This document shows positions 1-8,347 of a stretch of 64,000 bases of DNA, piece by piece (the first letter of the stretch is position 1; every line of letters begins with the position of its first letter). The notes beneath the pieces were generated by a model. It made no database searches. It was given only the letters and a program-made list of their open reading frames with translations, and was not told the origin of the DNA. Both the position numbers and the translations under genes were made by a program. The stretch spans positions 4,034,501-4,098,500 of the forward strand of contig OX638322.1 in NCBI GenBank assembly GCA_951812575.1, in the 5' to 3' direction. The stretch is from Candidatus Binatia bacterium. GTDB taxonomy: Bacteria > Desulfobacterota > Binatia > Bin18.

Positions 1-517
1 CCAGAATCATACGGTCCGGGCGCACCTCCAGGGCGGGGTCAACCGCAAGGGCAATCGCGACCGCGCAGCCCAAGGATTCGCCAAAAAAGACGAGTCGCTT
101 TCCTGTGCTCCAGCCCCGTTCCTGAATGAGCCGTATAGCGGCCCGGCCATCGGATACAATACCGGGAATCGACGGACGACCATGACTCAGACCGTAGCCC
201 TGGTAATCAAACAAGACGTGGCTGCCACCAACATGAGTGTGCATCAAATGGGCGTGCTCTAATCGATTTTGAATGTTGCCGCCATTCCCGTGAAACCAGA
301 TAAAGATGACGTCCCCCGGGCCGGGGATATACCAGCCGTGCAAGAGCGTCCCATGCTCTCCTCCAAAGCGAATGTCCTCGTAGGCAAGCTCATAAACGGC
401 TGGCGTTACGTCCACAGTCGAGCTGGGATGGAAGAGGAAAAAGTTCTTCAGCCACTCGGCCGGAGCGACAAGAGTCGAGGCAAAAAAAGCACTCCAGCCA
501 AGAACGATCTGCGTCAT
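1..517 (-). CDS. Alpha/beta hydrolase, ABHD13/BEM46-like (3' end cut off)
   Basis: The reading frame starts at ATG 517 on the minus strand and runs off the left edge, so only about 172 residues are visible. It shows the oxyanion-hole type motif FHGNGGNIQNR near residue 75 and the serine-nucleophile elbow GESLG near residue 146, the layout of serine hydrolases related to ABHD13/BEM46. The N-terminus carries a hydrophobic stretch and may be membrane-anchored. The Asp and His of the triad would lie outside the window. A GTG three codons upstream is an alternative start. The substrate cannot be inferred. It follows the TfoX-N gene on the same strand, with a gap of about 60 bases. Confidence 0.8.
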   Translation of the reverse strand, partial: MTQIVLGWSAFFASTLVAPAEWLKNFFLFHPSSTVDVTPAVYELAYEDIRFGGEHGTLLHGWYIPGPGDVIFIWFHGNGGNIQNRLEHAHLMHTHVGGSHVLFDYQGYGLSHGRPSIPGIVSDGRAAIRLIQERGWSTGKRLVFFGESLGCAVAIALAVDPALEVRPDRMIL

Positions 518-577
518 GCTTGTCACGGTATAGTTGCTCTACTCGCGCAGGCCGGAAGATGGAGCGTGGAGATGTTC

Positions 578-1039
578 CTACGGTTTCTCGTTCTGACGGG
601 CCGGGCGTTTCTTCTTTTGATATAAACCGCTTCGCCCTTCCAACAAATCACGTTGAGCCAGCTCTTCTTCCGGATTGCCCTGACCACTCACAAAGCCGTA
701 GCTGGCCTGCACGAACTCGTCGACCTTGTCTTCGTCCGTCAAGGTCCCTGCACTGAGCGCCAGATATTCCCGCATCACAAACTCCCCACCACCGGGATGA
801 AAAAGGTCTCCGGCCCGACTGGCACTCGCGGAAATTAGCTGCATGGCTGGGAGTTTCAAGGCCAGATCTTCGCCCAGGAGAAAAGAAAAGGGATTACCCT
901 TGGCATAGTAGCACAGGCCACCAAACATACGGCGATGCGTGATCCCTGTCAGTCCCAAACGGGCAATTGCCTCATCCAAAGTCAACCGATGGCGTGGAGG
1001 CGGACGCTTTGCCTTTTGTTTTGCTCTCTTTTGCGCCAT
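578..1039 (-). CDS. TfoX N-terminal domain family protein
   Basis: 153 residues. The core RRMFGGLCYYAKGNPF, followed by a segment with a conserved Leu/Lys pattern, matches the TfoX N-terminal domain, a small alpha/beta domain found in competence regulators and in many uncharacterised bacterial proteins. The C-terminal TfoX helical domain is absent, so a competence role should not be assumed. I chose ATG 1039; the open frame extends upstream, but that extension is Arg/Gly-rich and overlaps the next gene. The N-terminus is very basic (MAQKRAKQKAKRPPPR) and the C-terminus ends in a Lys/Arg-rich tail, so nucleic-acid contact is possible but unproven. Confidence 0.75.
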   Translation of the reverse strand: MAQKRAKQKAKRPPPRHRLTLDEAIARLGLTGITHRRMFGGLCYYAKGNPFSFLLGEDLALKLPAMQLISASASRAGDLFHPGGGEFVMREYLALSAGTLTDEDKVDEFVQASYGFVSGQGNPEEELAQRDLLEGRSGLYQKKKRPARQNEKP

Positions 1040-1089
1040 GGCGATCAGGATAGAGGGGGAAGTATAGAATGGATACCTGCGTCTGCTGC

Positions 1090-1566
1090 CTACAAGAGAT
1101 CCTGTGGCCCCTCCCCTTCCATAACGCCCCCAGGGGCGGCGACCAACCCTAATCCGACCAGGACCCAGAGCAGGACAATGCCGCACACAATCCCTATAGC
1201 AATCGCGCTCCAGTACGACGCGAGCTCGCCCCCTTGTTGGACATGCAGGGCAATAGCCCGCCCCTGCAGACGAGTCGCCAGGAAATACATGACAAACACT
1301 TGAAGACCTACCAGCAGCGCCTCAAGCATGCGTTGCTCTTGCGGTATCAATCTGCTGAGGAGCAACGAGCCTAGCGTCAGCATCCCCGTCCAGAGGAAAA
1401 CATCTCGAATGGCGCGGGGTTGAGACAGTCTCCGGCAGTTCATTGACAGCAGAACACCGCCGGCCAGGGGAGAACCGAGGAAGGTTGCGAGGACAACGGC
1501 CCACACAGAATAGAGAGGCTCCTCCAGGTTATTCGTCCGGTGGCTCGGTAGATCAGTCGGCGGCAT
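1090..1566 (-). CDS. Small integral membrane protein, unknown function
   Basis: 158 residues from ATG 1566. About four hydrophobic helices are visible: residues about 20-42 (WAVVLATFLGSPLAGGVLL), 55-73, 80-98 and 112-138. There are no Cys pairs, His motifs or family signatures that I recognise. The start is chosen because the 44 codons upstream look non-coding and a Met-Pro-Pro start directly precedes a soluble N-terminus. It lies upstream of the TfoX-N gene on the same strand, about 50 bases away, so the two may be co-transcribed. It is divergent from the DUF4124 gene at 1742. Confidence 0.6.
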   Translation of the reverse strand: MPPTDLPSHRTNNLEEPLYSVWAVVLATFLGSPLAGGVLLSMNCRRLSQPRAIRDVFLWTGMLTLGSLLLSRLIPQEQRMLEALLVGLQVFVMYFLATRLQGRAIALHVQQGGELASYWSAIAIGIVCGIVLLWVLVGLGLVAAPGGVMEGEGPQDLL

Positions 1567-1741
1567 GGCCCTCTCCACAAAAGATATGCGTCGGTCACAG
1601 TCAGCACACGAAGATGCTCTGAGGCTACCCTTTGCCCCAGGACAATTCAACTGAGCATGGCACCCCGGTACTCGTGCGTGTATTTGCTTCCTCACCACGG
1701 CCTATGCCACACTCGGGGTATGCCGTCCAGGAGGCCAGCGT

Positions 1742-2140
1742 ATGGCAAGAGGCATCGTCATCATCATTTGTAGTGTCGTGGTCCTGGTCTGGCCGCAGGT
1801 GGGACCTGGGCAGGGAACGATTTACACCTGGGTTGATAGCAAAGGGACAATCCACTATTCCGACACACCAACCGGTGAGGCCCGCTCGGTCGATGACGAG
1901 CTTCCACCGGCGGCGAGTTTTGCGACACAACCCGACTCCGTGCCACAGTCGGAAACACCGCCCCCTGCCCTTTCTGCCCAAGGGGTGACAGCAGACGCGG
2001 CCGCTGACGCCACTGAGCGTGAAGAGCTATTCAACCAATGGAAAGAGGAGGCTGAAAGCAGCTCGTTCGGACGAGACGAAGATTTCGCACTCGGTCGAGA
2101 TGGACCGTTCGGCCCAGACGACAGCGCAGCCAACTATTGA
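1742..2140 (+). CDS. DUF4124 domain-containing exported protein
   Basis: 132 residues. An N-terminal signal peptide (IVIIICSVVVLVWP) is followed by YTWVDSKGTIHYSDTP, the hallmark of DUF4124, a short envelope-associated domain common in proteobacteria. The rest is low-complexity, Pro/Ala/Glu/Ser-rich and probably disordered, ending in an acidic tail. AGGAGG lies just upstream of the ATG. The function of DUF4124 proteins is not established. The gene is divergent from the membrane protein at 1566. Confidence 0.75.
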   Translation: MARGIVIIICSVVVLVWPQVGPGQGTIYTWVDSKGTIHYSDTPTGEARSVDDELPPAASFATQPDSVPQSETPPPALSAQGVTADAAADATEREELFNQWKEEAESSSFGRDEDFALGRDGPFGPDDSAANY

Positions 2141-2416
2141 AAGGAGTCGTCACACTCAGCAACGGTTTCAGGATCGGTCGCGACCTGATCTTCCCACTCG
2201 CGGCCCTCAAACCAATACCGGCGGCGGCTGTTCGAGCCATCGGCAAGACGAACCGCAGTCCGGCTACTGAAAAAACTGGCCGGGACATTCTCATTATCGA
2301 CCGACGGTATCGGGCGAGGTCTGGTCGAAGGCAGAGAACAACGCTAGTATTGACCAGTACTCACTGCGACGTTTGTCAGCAGGAATACGACGGCTGAACG
2401 AAAAAGGGGGTGCCGT
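2141..2416 (+). other. 276-base gap with a doubtful small ORF
   Basis: This gap lies between the DUF4124 gene and the CoA-transferase. It holds an open frame 2137-2397 (86 codons) that begins with TTG overlapping the previous stop and lacks a Shine-Dalgarno sequence. Its conceptual product is Arg-rich and ends in CDVCQQEYDG; I recognise no family. It could be a coupled small gene or chance. No terminator or strong promoter was seen. Confidence 0.3.
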
Positions 2417-3613
2417 ATGAGCGCGCTGGATCATATTCGAATACTCGATTTAACCCAATTTGAGGCCGGCCCTTCGTGTACGGAAATTCTGGCCTTTCTC
2501 GGCGCAGACGTGGTGAAGGTTGAGCCGCCCAAAGGAGGGGACCAGGGCCGGTATCTCATTACCGATCAGCCGGGACTCGATTCGCCCTACTTTCTCTTAT
2601 TGAACGCCAGCAAAAAAAGCATCAGCATCAATCTCAAAAGCGAAAAAGGGATGAGCCTGTTTAAGCAGCTTGTGCCCCATTTTGACGTCCTGGTTGAGAA
2701 TTACGGCCCGGGCGCCATCGCTAAACTGGGTCTGGGGTATGACGTTGTCTCGGCCATCAATCCGCGGATTGTCTACGCTCAGGTCAAGGGGTTTGGGACC
2801 TACGGCCCATATTCTGGATTCAAGAGCTTTGACATGATTGCGCAGGCCACCGGCGGAGCCATGAGTGTCACCGGCACACAGGACACGCCACCGCTGCGTC
2901 CTGGTCCGACCATAGGCGATACCGGAACCGGAATCCACTGTGCCGTGGGCATTCTCTCAGCTCTGCTCCAGCGCGAGAAAACCGGTACCGGTCAGCGGGT
3001 CGAAGTGGCCATGCAGGATGCGGTGGTGAATCTGACCCGCATTGGCATGATGAGTCATTATTACGGCACCGTCCCGGCCGGGCGCTCGGGCAATCGGCTC
3101 GCGGGTCTGGCCCCAACCGATCTCTATCCCTGCGCACCGGGCGGTCCCAACGACTATGCCTACATCATTAACACCACCCCGGCGATGTGGGAGGGCACCC
3201 TGGCAACTATCGGCCGAGCGGACCTCATCAGCGATCCACGCTTTTGCGACCAGAAGAGTCGTAATGAACACTTTGACGAAGTGTTTGCCATCATTGCGGA
3301 CTGGACGAAACAGCGTGACAAATTTGCGGTGATGGAAGCTTTTGGCAAAGCCGGGGTGCCGTGTGGAGCCGTGCTCGACAGCGGTGATATCCTCGCCAAC
3401 AAACACCTCAAAGAGCGCGGCATGATCACAAGTGTCGAGCATCCAACTCGTGGCCGTTTTACGATGCCGGGCTGCGCAGTACACATGTCGGATTCTCCAG
3501 CCGAAGTACGACCGGCGCCGCTCCTGGGGCAGAACAATGCCGATATTTTCGGCTCTCTGCTGGGTCTGACCGAGGGGGATTTGGCCGGGCTCAAAGACGA
3601 CGGAATTATATAA
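2417..3613 (+). CDS. CaiB/BaiF family CoA-transferase (class III)
   Basis: 398 residues, the usual length for family III CoA-transferases. These move CoA between acyl groups through an Asp-linked anhydride. The N-terminal IRILDLTQFEAGPSCTEIL and GADVVKVEPPKGGDQGR, the ENYGPGAIAKLGLGYD segment and the conserved QVKGFGTYGPYSG all fit. The likely catalytic Asp is in VAMQDAVVN near residue 200. A Shine-Dalgarno-like GGGGG precedes the ATG. The family covers formyl-CoA, carnitine, succinyl-CoA and racemase members, so the substrate is open. It may feed the carboxylase and acyl-CoA dehydrogenase encoded elsewhere in the window. Confidence 0.9.
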   Translation: MSALDHIRILDLTQFEAGPSCTEILAFLGADVVKVEPPKGGDQGRYLITDQPGLDSPYFLLLNASKKSISINLKSEKGMSLFKQLVPHFDVLVENYGPGAIAKLGLGYDVVSAINPRIVYAQVKGFGTYGPYSGFKSFDMIAQATGGAMSVTGTQDTPPLRPGPTIGDTGTGIHCAVGILSALLQREKTGTGQRVEVAMQDAVVNLTRIGMMSHYYGTVPAGRSGNRLAGLAPTDLYPCAPGGPNDYAYIINTTPAMWEGTLATIGRADLISDPRFCDQKSRNEHFDEVFAIIADWTKQRDKFAVMEAFGKAGVPCGAVLDSGDILANKHLKERGMITSVEHPTRGRFTMPGCAVHMSDSPAEVRPAPLLGQNNADIFGSLLGLTEGDLAGLKDDGII

Positions 3614-3790
3614 TCGTCCGCTCAGCAAGCAGCCGTCTCATAAATAGCGGCGGCGCTATGAGTCCCCATTGCTCCTCAGTCAGGTCTTCGTGTCGAGTCC
3701 TGCTCCACACTCTACCATTTCATGTATGAGATGGCTTCTAATATATAGACGGTTTTTATCCAATAACGACCGGGCAATGTGGAGGCAGTA

Positions 3791-3994
3791 ATGGCACGTC
3801 CTCATGAAAATACGATGCTGAGAGTCCAGTGTGCGAACCCGGACTGTGGAAAAGTAGTCTCCACAGAATATCCATACATCAGGGGGTTCTTGGTCGAAGA
3901 AGACGGCGTGAAGAAAACTGTTCCCGTGTGCCAGGACTGTTTTGCGCGCGGGTGGCAGCCGCCGACCTATCGGGGACTGAGGCTACTCGACTAG
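3791..3994 (+). CDS. Small zinc-ribbon-like protein
   Basis: 67 residues. Four cysteines in CANPDCG and CQDC, about 34 residues apart, look like a zinc-binding ribbon. GGAGG at 3781 with five bases of spacing selects ATG 3791; an in-frame GTG twelve bases upstream is less likely because it would start on that site. The gene stands alone, ahead of the large membrane Fe-S oxidoreductase, with about 130 bases between them. I do not recognise a specific family. A role as a small regulator or metal-binding accessory protein is a guess. Confidence 0.6.
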   Translation: MARPHENTMLRVQCANPDCGKVVSTEYPYIRGFLVEEDGVKKTVPVCQDCFARGWQPPTYRGLRLLD

Positions 3995-4123
3995 AGCCTC
4001 GGCATGAGCGGGCGTATGCACCGGATCATTGATTCTGCTCCGTTGCTACCGGATGTCCAGAGAGACACCCTTGCGGCTCGGCCTCAAAGCTGACACAAAA
4101 AAGAGCCGTACAGGAGGGCAGGC

Positions 4124-6217
4124 ATGGAAGAGGTCACCAGGGAAATTTTGTGGAACATCTCACTGGCAGGCAAGGTCGTGATGTATAGCCTGCTGTTCAC
4201 GACCTTCTTTGGTGCGCCGCTCTATCTCGCCTACGAATGGTGGAATCGGATTAAGCACGGGGCGACGACCACCCGTATAGATAATATTCCGGAACGGACC
4301 AAGCTGTTTCTGCTCGAAGCCTTTGGGCAGGGGAACGTCGTGCAGGAAAAGCCGGGTGGTCTCTACCACCTGACGCTGTTTGTCGCTTTCTTCGGCCTGT
4401 TCATCGGGACTGGGTTGGTCACCCTTGAGCATGACACACCCATGCACTTCTATTTTGGCGCCTTTTACAAAGTCTATAAATTTGTCCTCGATACCTGCGG
4501 GGTGTTGCTCATTGCCGCCTGCGGATTGTTTCTCTACCGCCGCTACGTCCAGCGTCCAGCGGCTCACGCCGGTCCGGCTCAAGAAAAAATGGTTGATAAT
4601 TTCGAGAACCGCGTCGGCTATGGCCTGCCATTAATGCTCATCCTGCTCATTGGCGTGACCGGTCTCATGCTGGAAGGGGTGCGCATTCACACCAACCCCG
4701 CGAGTCACCCTGGCTGGGCCTATGCGGGGATGGCGTTCGCCGGTGTCTTTGCCCTGGCCGACGCCGGCGAAGGTACGCATCAAATCGTGTGGTGGGTACA
4801 TCTGCTCATTATCACCGCATTTTTCGGTCTGATTCCGTTTACCAAGATGCGGCATATATTCCTGGCACCGGTCAATATCTTCTTCAGCAATCTGAAACCC
4901 CGCGGCCGCCTGGAGCCGATTACCGACTTTGAAACCGCAGAGACCTTTGGCGTCTCGCAGGTTGAGGAGTATAGCTGGAAACAGCTGCTCGATATGGCGT
5001 CCTGCCTTGAGTGTGGACGCTGTACGCTCAACTGTCCGACGGTTAATACGGAGAAGCCGCTGAACCCCAAAAAGCTGGTCATGGTTCAACGCGAGCATCT
5101 CATCCAAAAGACCCCCTTTCTCTTGCAGCTTGCCGCAGTCAAAGCGCAAAACGGCGAGCAGGTTGAACTGCCGGTCTGGGAGGGGGCGGATATGATTACC
5201 GAGGTGGCGACCGAAGATGTCATCTGGGGCTGTACGACGTGTGGCTGGTGTGAGGAAGGCTGTCCGGTCAATATCGAGCATATCCAACGGATTGTGGACA
5301 TGCGGCGCTACGACGTGATGATGGAAGCCCGGTTTCCACAAGAAGTGGTCAACGTCTTCAAAGGCCTGGAAACCAATTCCAACCCGTGGAATCTGGGCTT
5401 TGACAAACGCGCGGATTGGGCGGCCGGTCTGGGCGTGAAGACCCTGGCCGAAGACCCTGAAGCCGAGGTGCTGTATTGGGTTGGCTGCGCCGGTTCGTTC
5501 GATGAACGCAACCAAAAAGTCTCTACCGCCATGGTCAACATCTTACAGAAGGCCGGCGTGCGCTTCGCCATCCTGGGCAAAGAGGAAGGCTGTACGGGCG
5601 ACCCGGCGCGGCGTTTGGGCAACGAGTATCTCTACAGCATATTGGCTGAGCAAAATGTTCAGACCCTGAATGGCTATAACGTCAAGGAAGTGATTACCCA
5701 GTGTCCGCACTGCTTCCATACGATTGCCAACGAATATCCGGACCTGGGCGGGAATTATAAAGTCTACCACAGCTCGGAGTATATTGAGGAGTTGGTCAAG
5801 CGAGACAAGATCAGCCCGCGTATCCTGAACGAGCAGAACACAACCTTCCACGACCCCTGCTATCTCAGTCGTCACAATGGTCGCTATGCGCCGCCTCGCG
5901 AGGCCTTGCGGGCCATTCCGGGCATCAAGCTCAATGACGTCGAGCAGTCGAAAAGCCGCACCTTCTGTTGCGGAGCCGGTGGTGGCTCGGTCTGGAAAGA
6001 AGAGACGCAAGGTTCACGGATTAACTACACCCGCGTGGACCAGCTCATGAAAGCCGAGCCCGAGACCATTGCCGTTGGCTGCCCCTACTGCATGATCATG
6101 ATGGACGATGCCGTCAAAGGGAAGGATCTTGACGAAAAAGTGCAGGTCAAAGACCTTGTTGAACTCGTCTCAGAATCACTCAACAGCGAAGAGGAGGCTA
6201 AAACAGAGGTATTATAG
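4124..6217 (+). CDS. Membrane Hdr-like Fe-S oxidoreductase (probable ETF:(mena)quinone oxidoreductase)
   Basis: 697 residues. The N-terminal third has several transmembrane helices resembling the NarI/HdrE cytochrome b-type subunit (residues about 15-260). Two ferredoxin motifs follow: CLECGRCTLNCP near residue 293 and CTTCGWCEEGCP near 369. Two CCG (DUF224) cysteine-rich domains come last, with DPCYLSRH, FCCGAGGG and CPYCMIMM. This fused HdrE/HdrD-like architecture is known for membrane proteins that take electrons from ETF, reduced by acyl-CoA dehydrogenases, to menaquinone. No etfAB is adjacent, so the electron donor is inferred. AGGAGGG precedes the ATG. Confidence 0.85.
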   Translation: MEEVTREILWNISLAGKVVMYSLLFTTFFGAPLYLAYEWWNRIKHGATTTRIDNIPERTKLFLLEAFGQGNVVQEKPGGLYHLTLFVAFFGLFIGTGLVTLEHDTPMHFYFGAFYKVYKFVLDTCGVLLIAACGLFLYRRYVQRPAAHAGPAQEKMVDNFENRVGYGLPLMLILLIGVTGLMLEGVRIHTNPASHPGWAYAGMAFAGVFALADAGEGTHQIVWWVHLLIITAFFGLIPFTKMRHIFLAPVNIFFSNLKPRGRLEPITDFETAETFGVSQVEEYSWKQLLDMASCLECGRCTLNCPTVNTEKPLNPKKLVMVQREHLIQKTPFLLQLAAVKAQNGEQVELPVWEGADMITEVATEDVIWGCTTCGWCEEGCPVNIEHIQRIVDMRRYDVMMEARFPQEVVNVFKGLETNSNPWNLGFDKRADWAAGLGVKTLAEDPEAEVLYWVGCAGSFDERNQKVSTAMVNILQKAGVRFAILGKEEGCTGDPARRLGNEYLYSILAEQNVQTLNGYNVKEVITQCPHCFHTIANEYPDLGGNYKVYHSSEYIEELVKRDKISPRILNEQNTTFHDPCYLSRHNGRYAPPREALRAIPGIKLNDVEQSKSRTFCCGAGGGSVWKEETQGSRINYTRVDQLMKAEPETIAVGCPYCMIMMDDAVKGKDLDEKVQVKDLVELVSESLNSEEEAKTEVL

Positions 6218-6246
6218 GAGAAGACAATCCTATACTTGGGAGAATT

Positions 6247-6633
6247 ATGGGGATCGAGGACATCTTCCAGGATGCGCTCATACGTATCTACAGGCCCGGC
6301 CTCATGTCCTTCGCCCCTGCCACAAGTATTATCGCTATTATTATTTGCATATTAGATTGGATCAGAACACTGCTATCAGGTCAGGCCAGTTTTCTTAAGG
6401 TTGGTTATGGCGGCAGGCGTACATTACAATCGATTTTATTATGGGGCCTTGGAGCTGGCTTTGGGGCCTACCTCGGCGGCCTCGTGAGACTGTTTGATAT
6501 AGATAGCAATATCGCGCCGGTGCTTGTTGGAATTAGTTGGCCAACCGTTCTTCCCCGACTGCTTGCATTGGCAGCCGAGCCTAAGGAAGAAGAAGAGCAG
6601 AGCGAAGGAATTGAAGAGGAGGAAATCCTATGA
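6247..6633 (+). CDS. Small membrane protein, unknown; coupled to next gene
   Basis: 128 residues. A short N-terminal region is followed by two or three hydrophobic segments (residues about 20-42, 58-80 and 88-106) and a strongly acidic C-terminal tail (EPKEEEEQSEGIEEEEIL). No family is recognised. Its stop overlaps the next start as ATGA (6630-6633), which implies translational coupling, and it begins 29 bases after the Fe-S oxidoreductase. Base composition appears slightly more AT-rich than its neighbours. The acidic tail may face the cytoplasm and contact the partner protein. Confidence 0.55.
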   Translation: MGIEDIFQDALIRIYRPGLMSFAPATSIIAIIICILDWIRTLLSGQASFLKVGYGGRRTLQSILLWGLGAGFGAYLGGLVRLFDIDSNIAPVLVGISWPTVLPRLLALAAEPKEEEEQSEGIEEEEIL

Positions 6634-7046
6634 GTCTAGCCAAAAGCCTTCTCGGATATCGGGAGTTCTCGAGTGAGCCTCAGATACGCCAGACGATCAC
6701 GAAGTCAAAAAACTATAACGCGTCGAAAGAAGCTCCTGAACATGCCAGGAGTCTTCTTATTTTTGAAACCTCGAAACAGCATACCTGGCTCGTCGCAACT
6801 GAAGAACGGCTATATTTCATTCTCGATGATATTCGAAAACCAGAGCCACATATTAACCGGTCAATACGCAGAGACGCCCTGAAAGCACAGACTGGTGGAA
6901 GTTCCTCTATCAAGGTCCTACCAAAATCTGTCCAGACTGGCCTGGTTGATATTGGTCTCGGTCAGCGTAGCTACCTCTATAGTAAAGACCTTTTTTCCCA
7001 GCGCCCAATAGAAAACGCAATAGACGACCTCCTGAACGTAGGCTGA
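6630..7046 (+). CDS. Unknown soluble protein, partner of the upstream membrane protein
   Basis: 138 residues, with no signal peptide or membrane helix. The middle section (LLIFETSKQHTWLVATEERLYFILDD) alternates strands in a way that recalls small bacterial PH-like domains, but the match is only impressionistic. The gene overlaps the upstream membrane-protein gene by four bases, so the two products probably act together at the inner membrane. A GAGGAGG Shine-Dalgarno sequence lies inside the upstream gene's 3' end. No function can be assigned. Confidence 0.55.
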   Translation: MSLAKSLLGYREFSSEPQIRQTITKSKNYNASKEAPEHARSLLIFETSKQHTWLVATEERLYFILDDIRKPEPHINRSIRRDALKAQTGGSSSIKVLPKSVQTGLVDIGLGQRSYLYSKDLFSQRPIENAIDDLLNVG

Positions 7047-7104
7047 GGACTGCGTGATTAGGAGAGGGCGTGAAGCCTGGCGCTTGAGGAATTAACTAAG
7101 GCGT

Positions 7105-7578
7105 ATGCCATTAAGGTCTTTTGCCCGTCCTCTCCTCCACATCCTTCTTGTCTCTTGCCTACTCCCCGCCTGTTCTCCCACTTCTGCCGTCGCCCCCCAG
7201 GTCATTATCCACCCCCAAAGTGGAGTCCCCATCCACGTCACAGTCGAGGTTGCAGACACGCAGGAAAAACGTCAACTCGGCCTCATGTATCGCAACGAAC
7301 TGCCAGCGTTCAGCGGCATGCTCTTCATTTTCCCGCAGGAAACCTTGCTCAGTTTCTGGATGAAAAACACCCCACTGCCGCTCGATATCATCTATATCAA
7401 CGCGGACTTCACCATCGTCCATATCGCCGAAAACACAGCACCCTACTCCACCGCCGGCATCCCCTCCAAACACCCAGCCAGATATGTGCTTGAAGTCAAT
7501 GGCGGATTTTGTCAGCAACATGGCATCGTAGCCAAGGATCGGGTTGAGTTCTCGCGGGTTACCTCAAAGCTCCTGTAA
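7105..7578 (+). CDS. DUF192 family lipoprotein
   Basis: 157 residues. A lipoprotein signal ends in the lipobox LLPAC (Cys near residue 23). The mature part is a full DUF192 domain: VEVADTQEKRQLGLMYRNELP, GMLFIF, FWMKNTPLPLDIIYI, and a C-terminal VLEVNGGFCQQHGI. DUF192 proteins form a compact beta-barrel and are widespread in bacteria and archaea, with no agreed function. It should be anchored in the cell envelope on its periplasmic side. It is followed 41 bases later by the exported AlgH-like gene, probably in the same transcript. Confidence 0.85.
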   Translation: MPLRSFARPLLHILLVSCLLPACSPTSAVAPQVIIHPQSGVPIHVTVEVADTQEKRQLGLMYRNELPAFSGMLFIFPQETLLSFWMKNTPLPLDIIYINADFTIVHIAENTAPYSTAGIPSKHPARYVLEVNGGFCQQHGIVAKDRVEFSRVTSKLL

Positions 7579-7619
7579 CGGCTAAGGGGTCGGGAACAAT
7601 TTGGCTGCGCAGTCAAAAA

Positions 7620-8327
7620 ATGGTAAGGTTTCACATCGTGACGGTCATATCATACGTCATTCTCCCTGTTTTAGCCGCGCTCACGCTCGGAGTGACGCCG
7701 CTCTCTGGGCATTCGTCGGCCCCCCTCGGATTCTTCCCCGTATCACCTCCTGCCGTCTCAGACGAAAGACTGGAGAAAGGGAAATTCCTCGTCGCAGCAA
7801 ATCATCTTCATGATCCCAATTTCTCACAGACCGTCATCTATCTCGTTGCCTACAGCCAACGGGGTGCCATGGGCGTGGTGGTCAATCGTCCAACGGATGT
7901 TCAGTTAGCGCGTGCACTGCCACACTTGGCAGACCAACCGCATGCGGAGGATGTGATCTATGCCGGAGGTCCGGTCGGACAAGCCCAGATGCTCTTGCTT
8001 GTTCGCTCACAGACATTTCCGCTTGGAGAAACGCTGCCTATCACGGAAGAGATTTCAGTGACGTCCAGCCCCGATAATTTAACCCGGCTGGCCGCGATAG
8101 CGACGGCACAGTTTCACGTGTACGCGGGCTATGCCGGCTGGTCACCCCGTCAACTTGACTCTGAAGTCGCACGAGGCGATTGGCACGTGATGCCCGGAGA
8201 TCCGACAACGCTTTTTGAGACAGACCTGAAAAACGCCTGGTCAGCCCTGAGAAATAAGGACACCCAGAGCGCTGCGGAGTGGATCCGCTACGAGACATAT
8301 CCGAAAAGCCCTCAGGCCGATTACTAA
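7620..8327 (+). CDS. YqgE/AlgH family protein with N-terminal export signal
   Basis: 235 residues. Residues about 50-225 match the UPF0301 (YqgE/AlgH) fold: GKFLVAANHLHDPNFSQTVIYL, GAMGVVVNRPT, YAGGPVGQAQMLLL and YAGYAGWSPRQLDSEVARGDWHV. Family members are usually cytosolic and about 185 residues long. This one carries a hydrophobic N-terminal stretch (VISYVILPVLAALTLG) that looks like a signal peptide or anchor, which is unusual. The function is not established; AlgH has been linked to transcriptional control in pseudomonads. Three genes (DUF192, AlgH-like, NTF2-like) follow one another closely. Confidence 0.8.
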   Translation: MVRFHIVTVISYVILPVLAALTLGVTPLSGHSSAPLGFFPVSPPAVSDERLEKGKFLVAANHLHDPNFSQTVIYLVAYSQRGAMGVVVNRPTDVQLARALPHLADQPHAEDVIYAGGPVGQAQMLLLVRSQTFPLGETLPITEEISVTSSPDNLTRLAAIATAQFHVYAGYAGWSPRQLDSEVARGDWHVMPGDPTTLFETDLKNAWSALRNKDTQSAAEWIRYETYPKSPQADY

Positions 8328-8347
8328 AGGGTTCAGGAGGAAACACC

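Noticed and set aside
578..1186. Long form of the TfoX-N protein
   Set aside because: The extra N-terminal 49 residues are Arg/Gly-rich and overlap the downstream membrane-protein gene; ATG 1039 is a better start.
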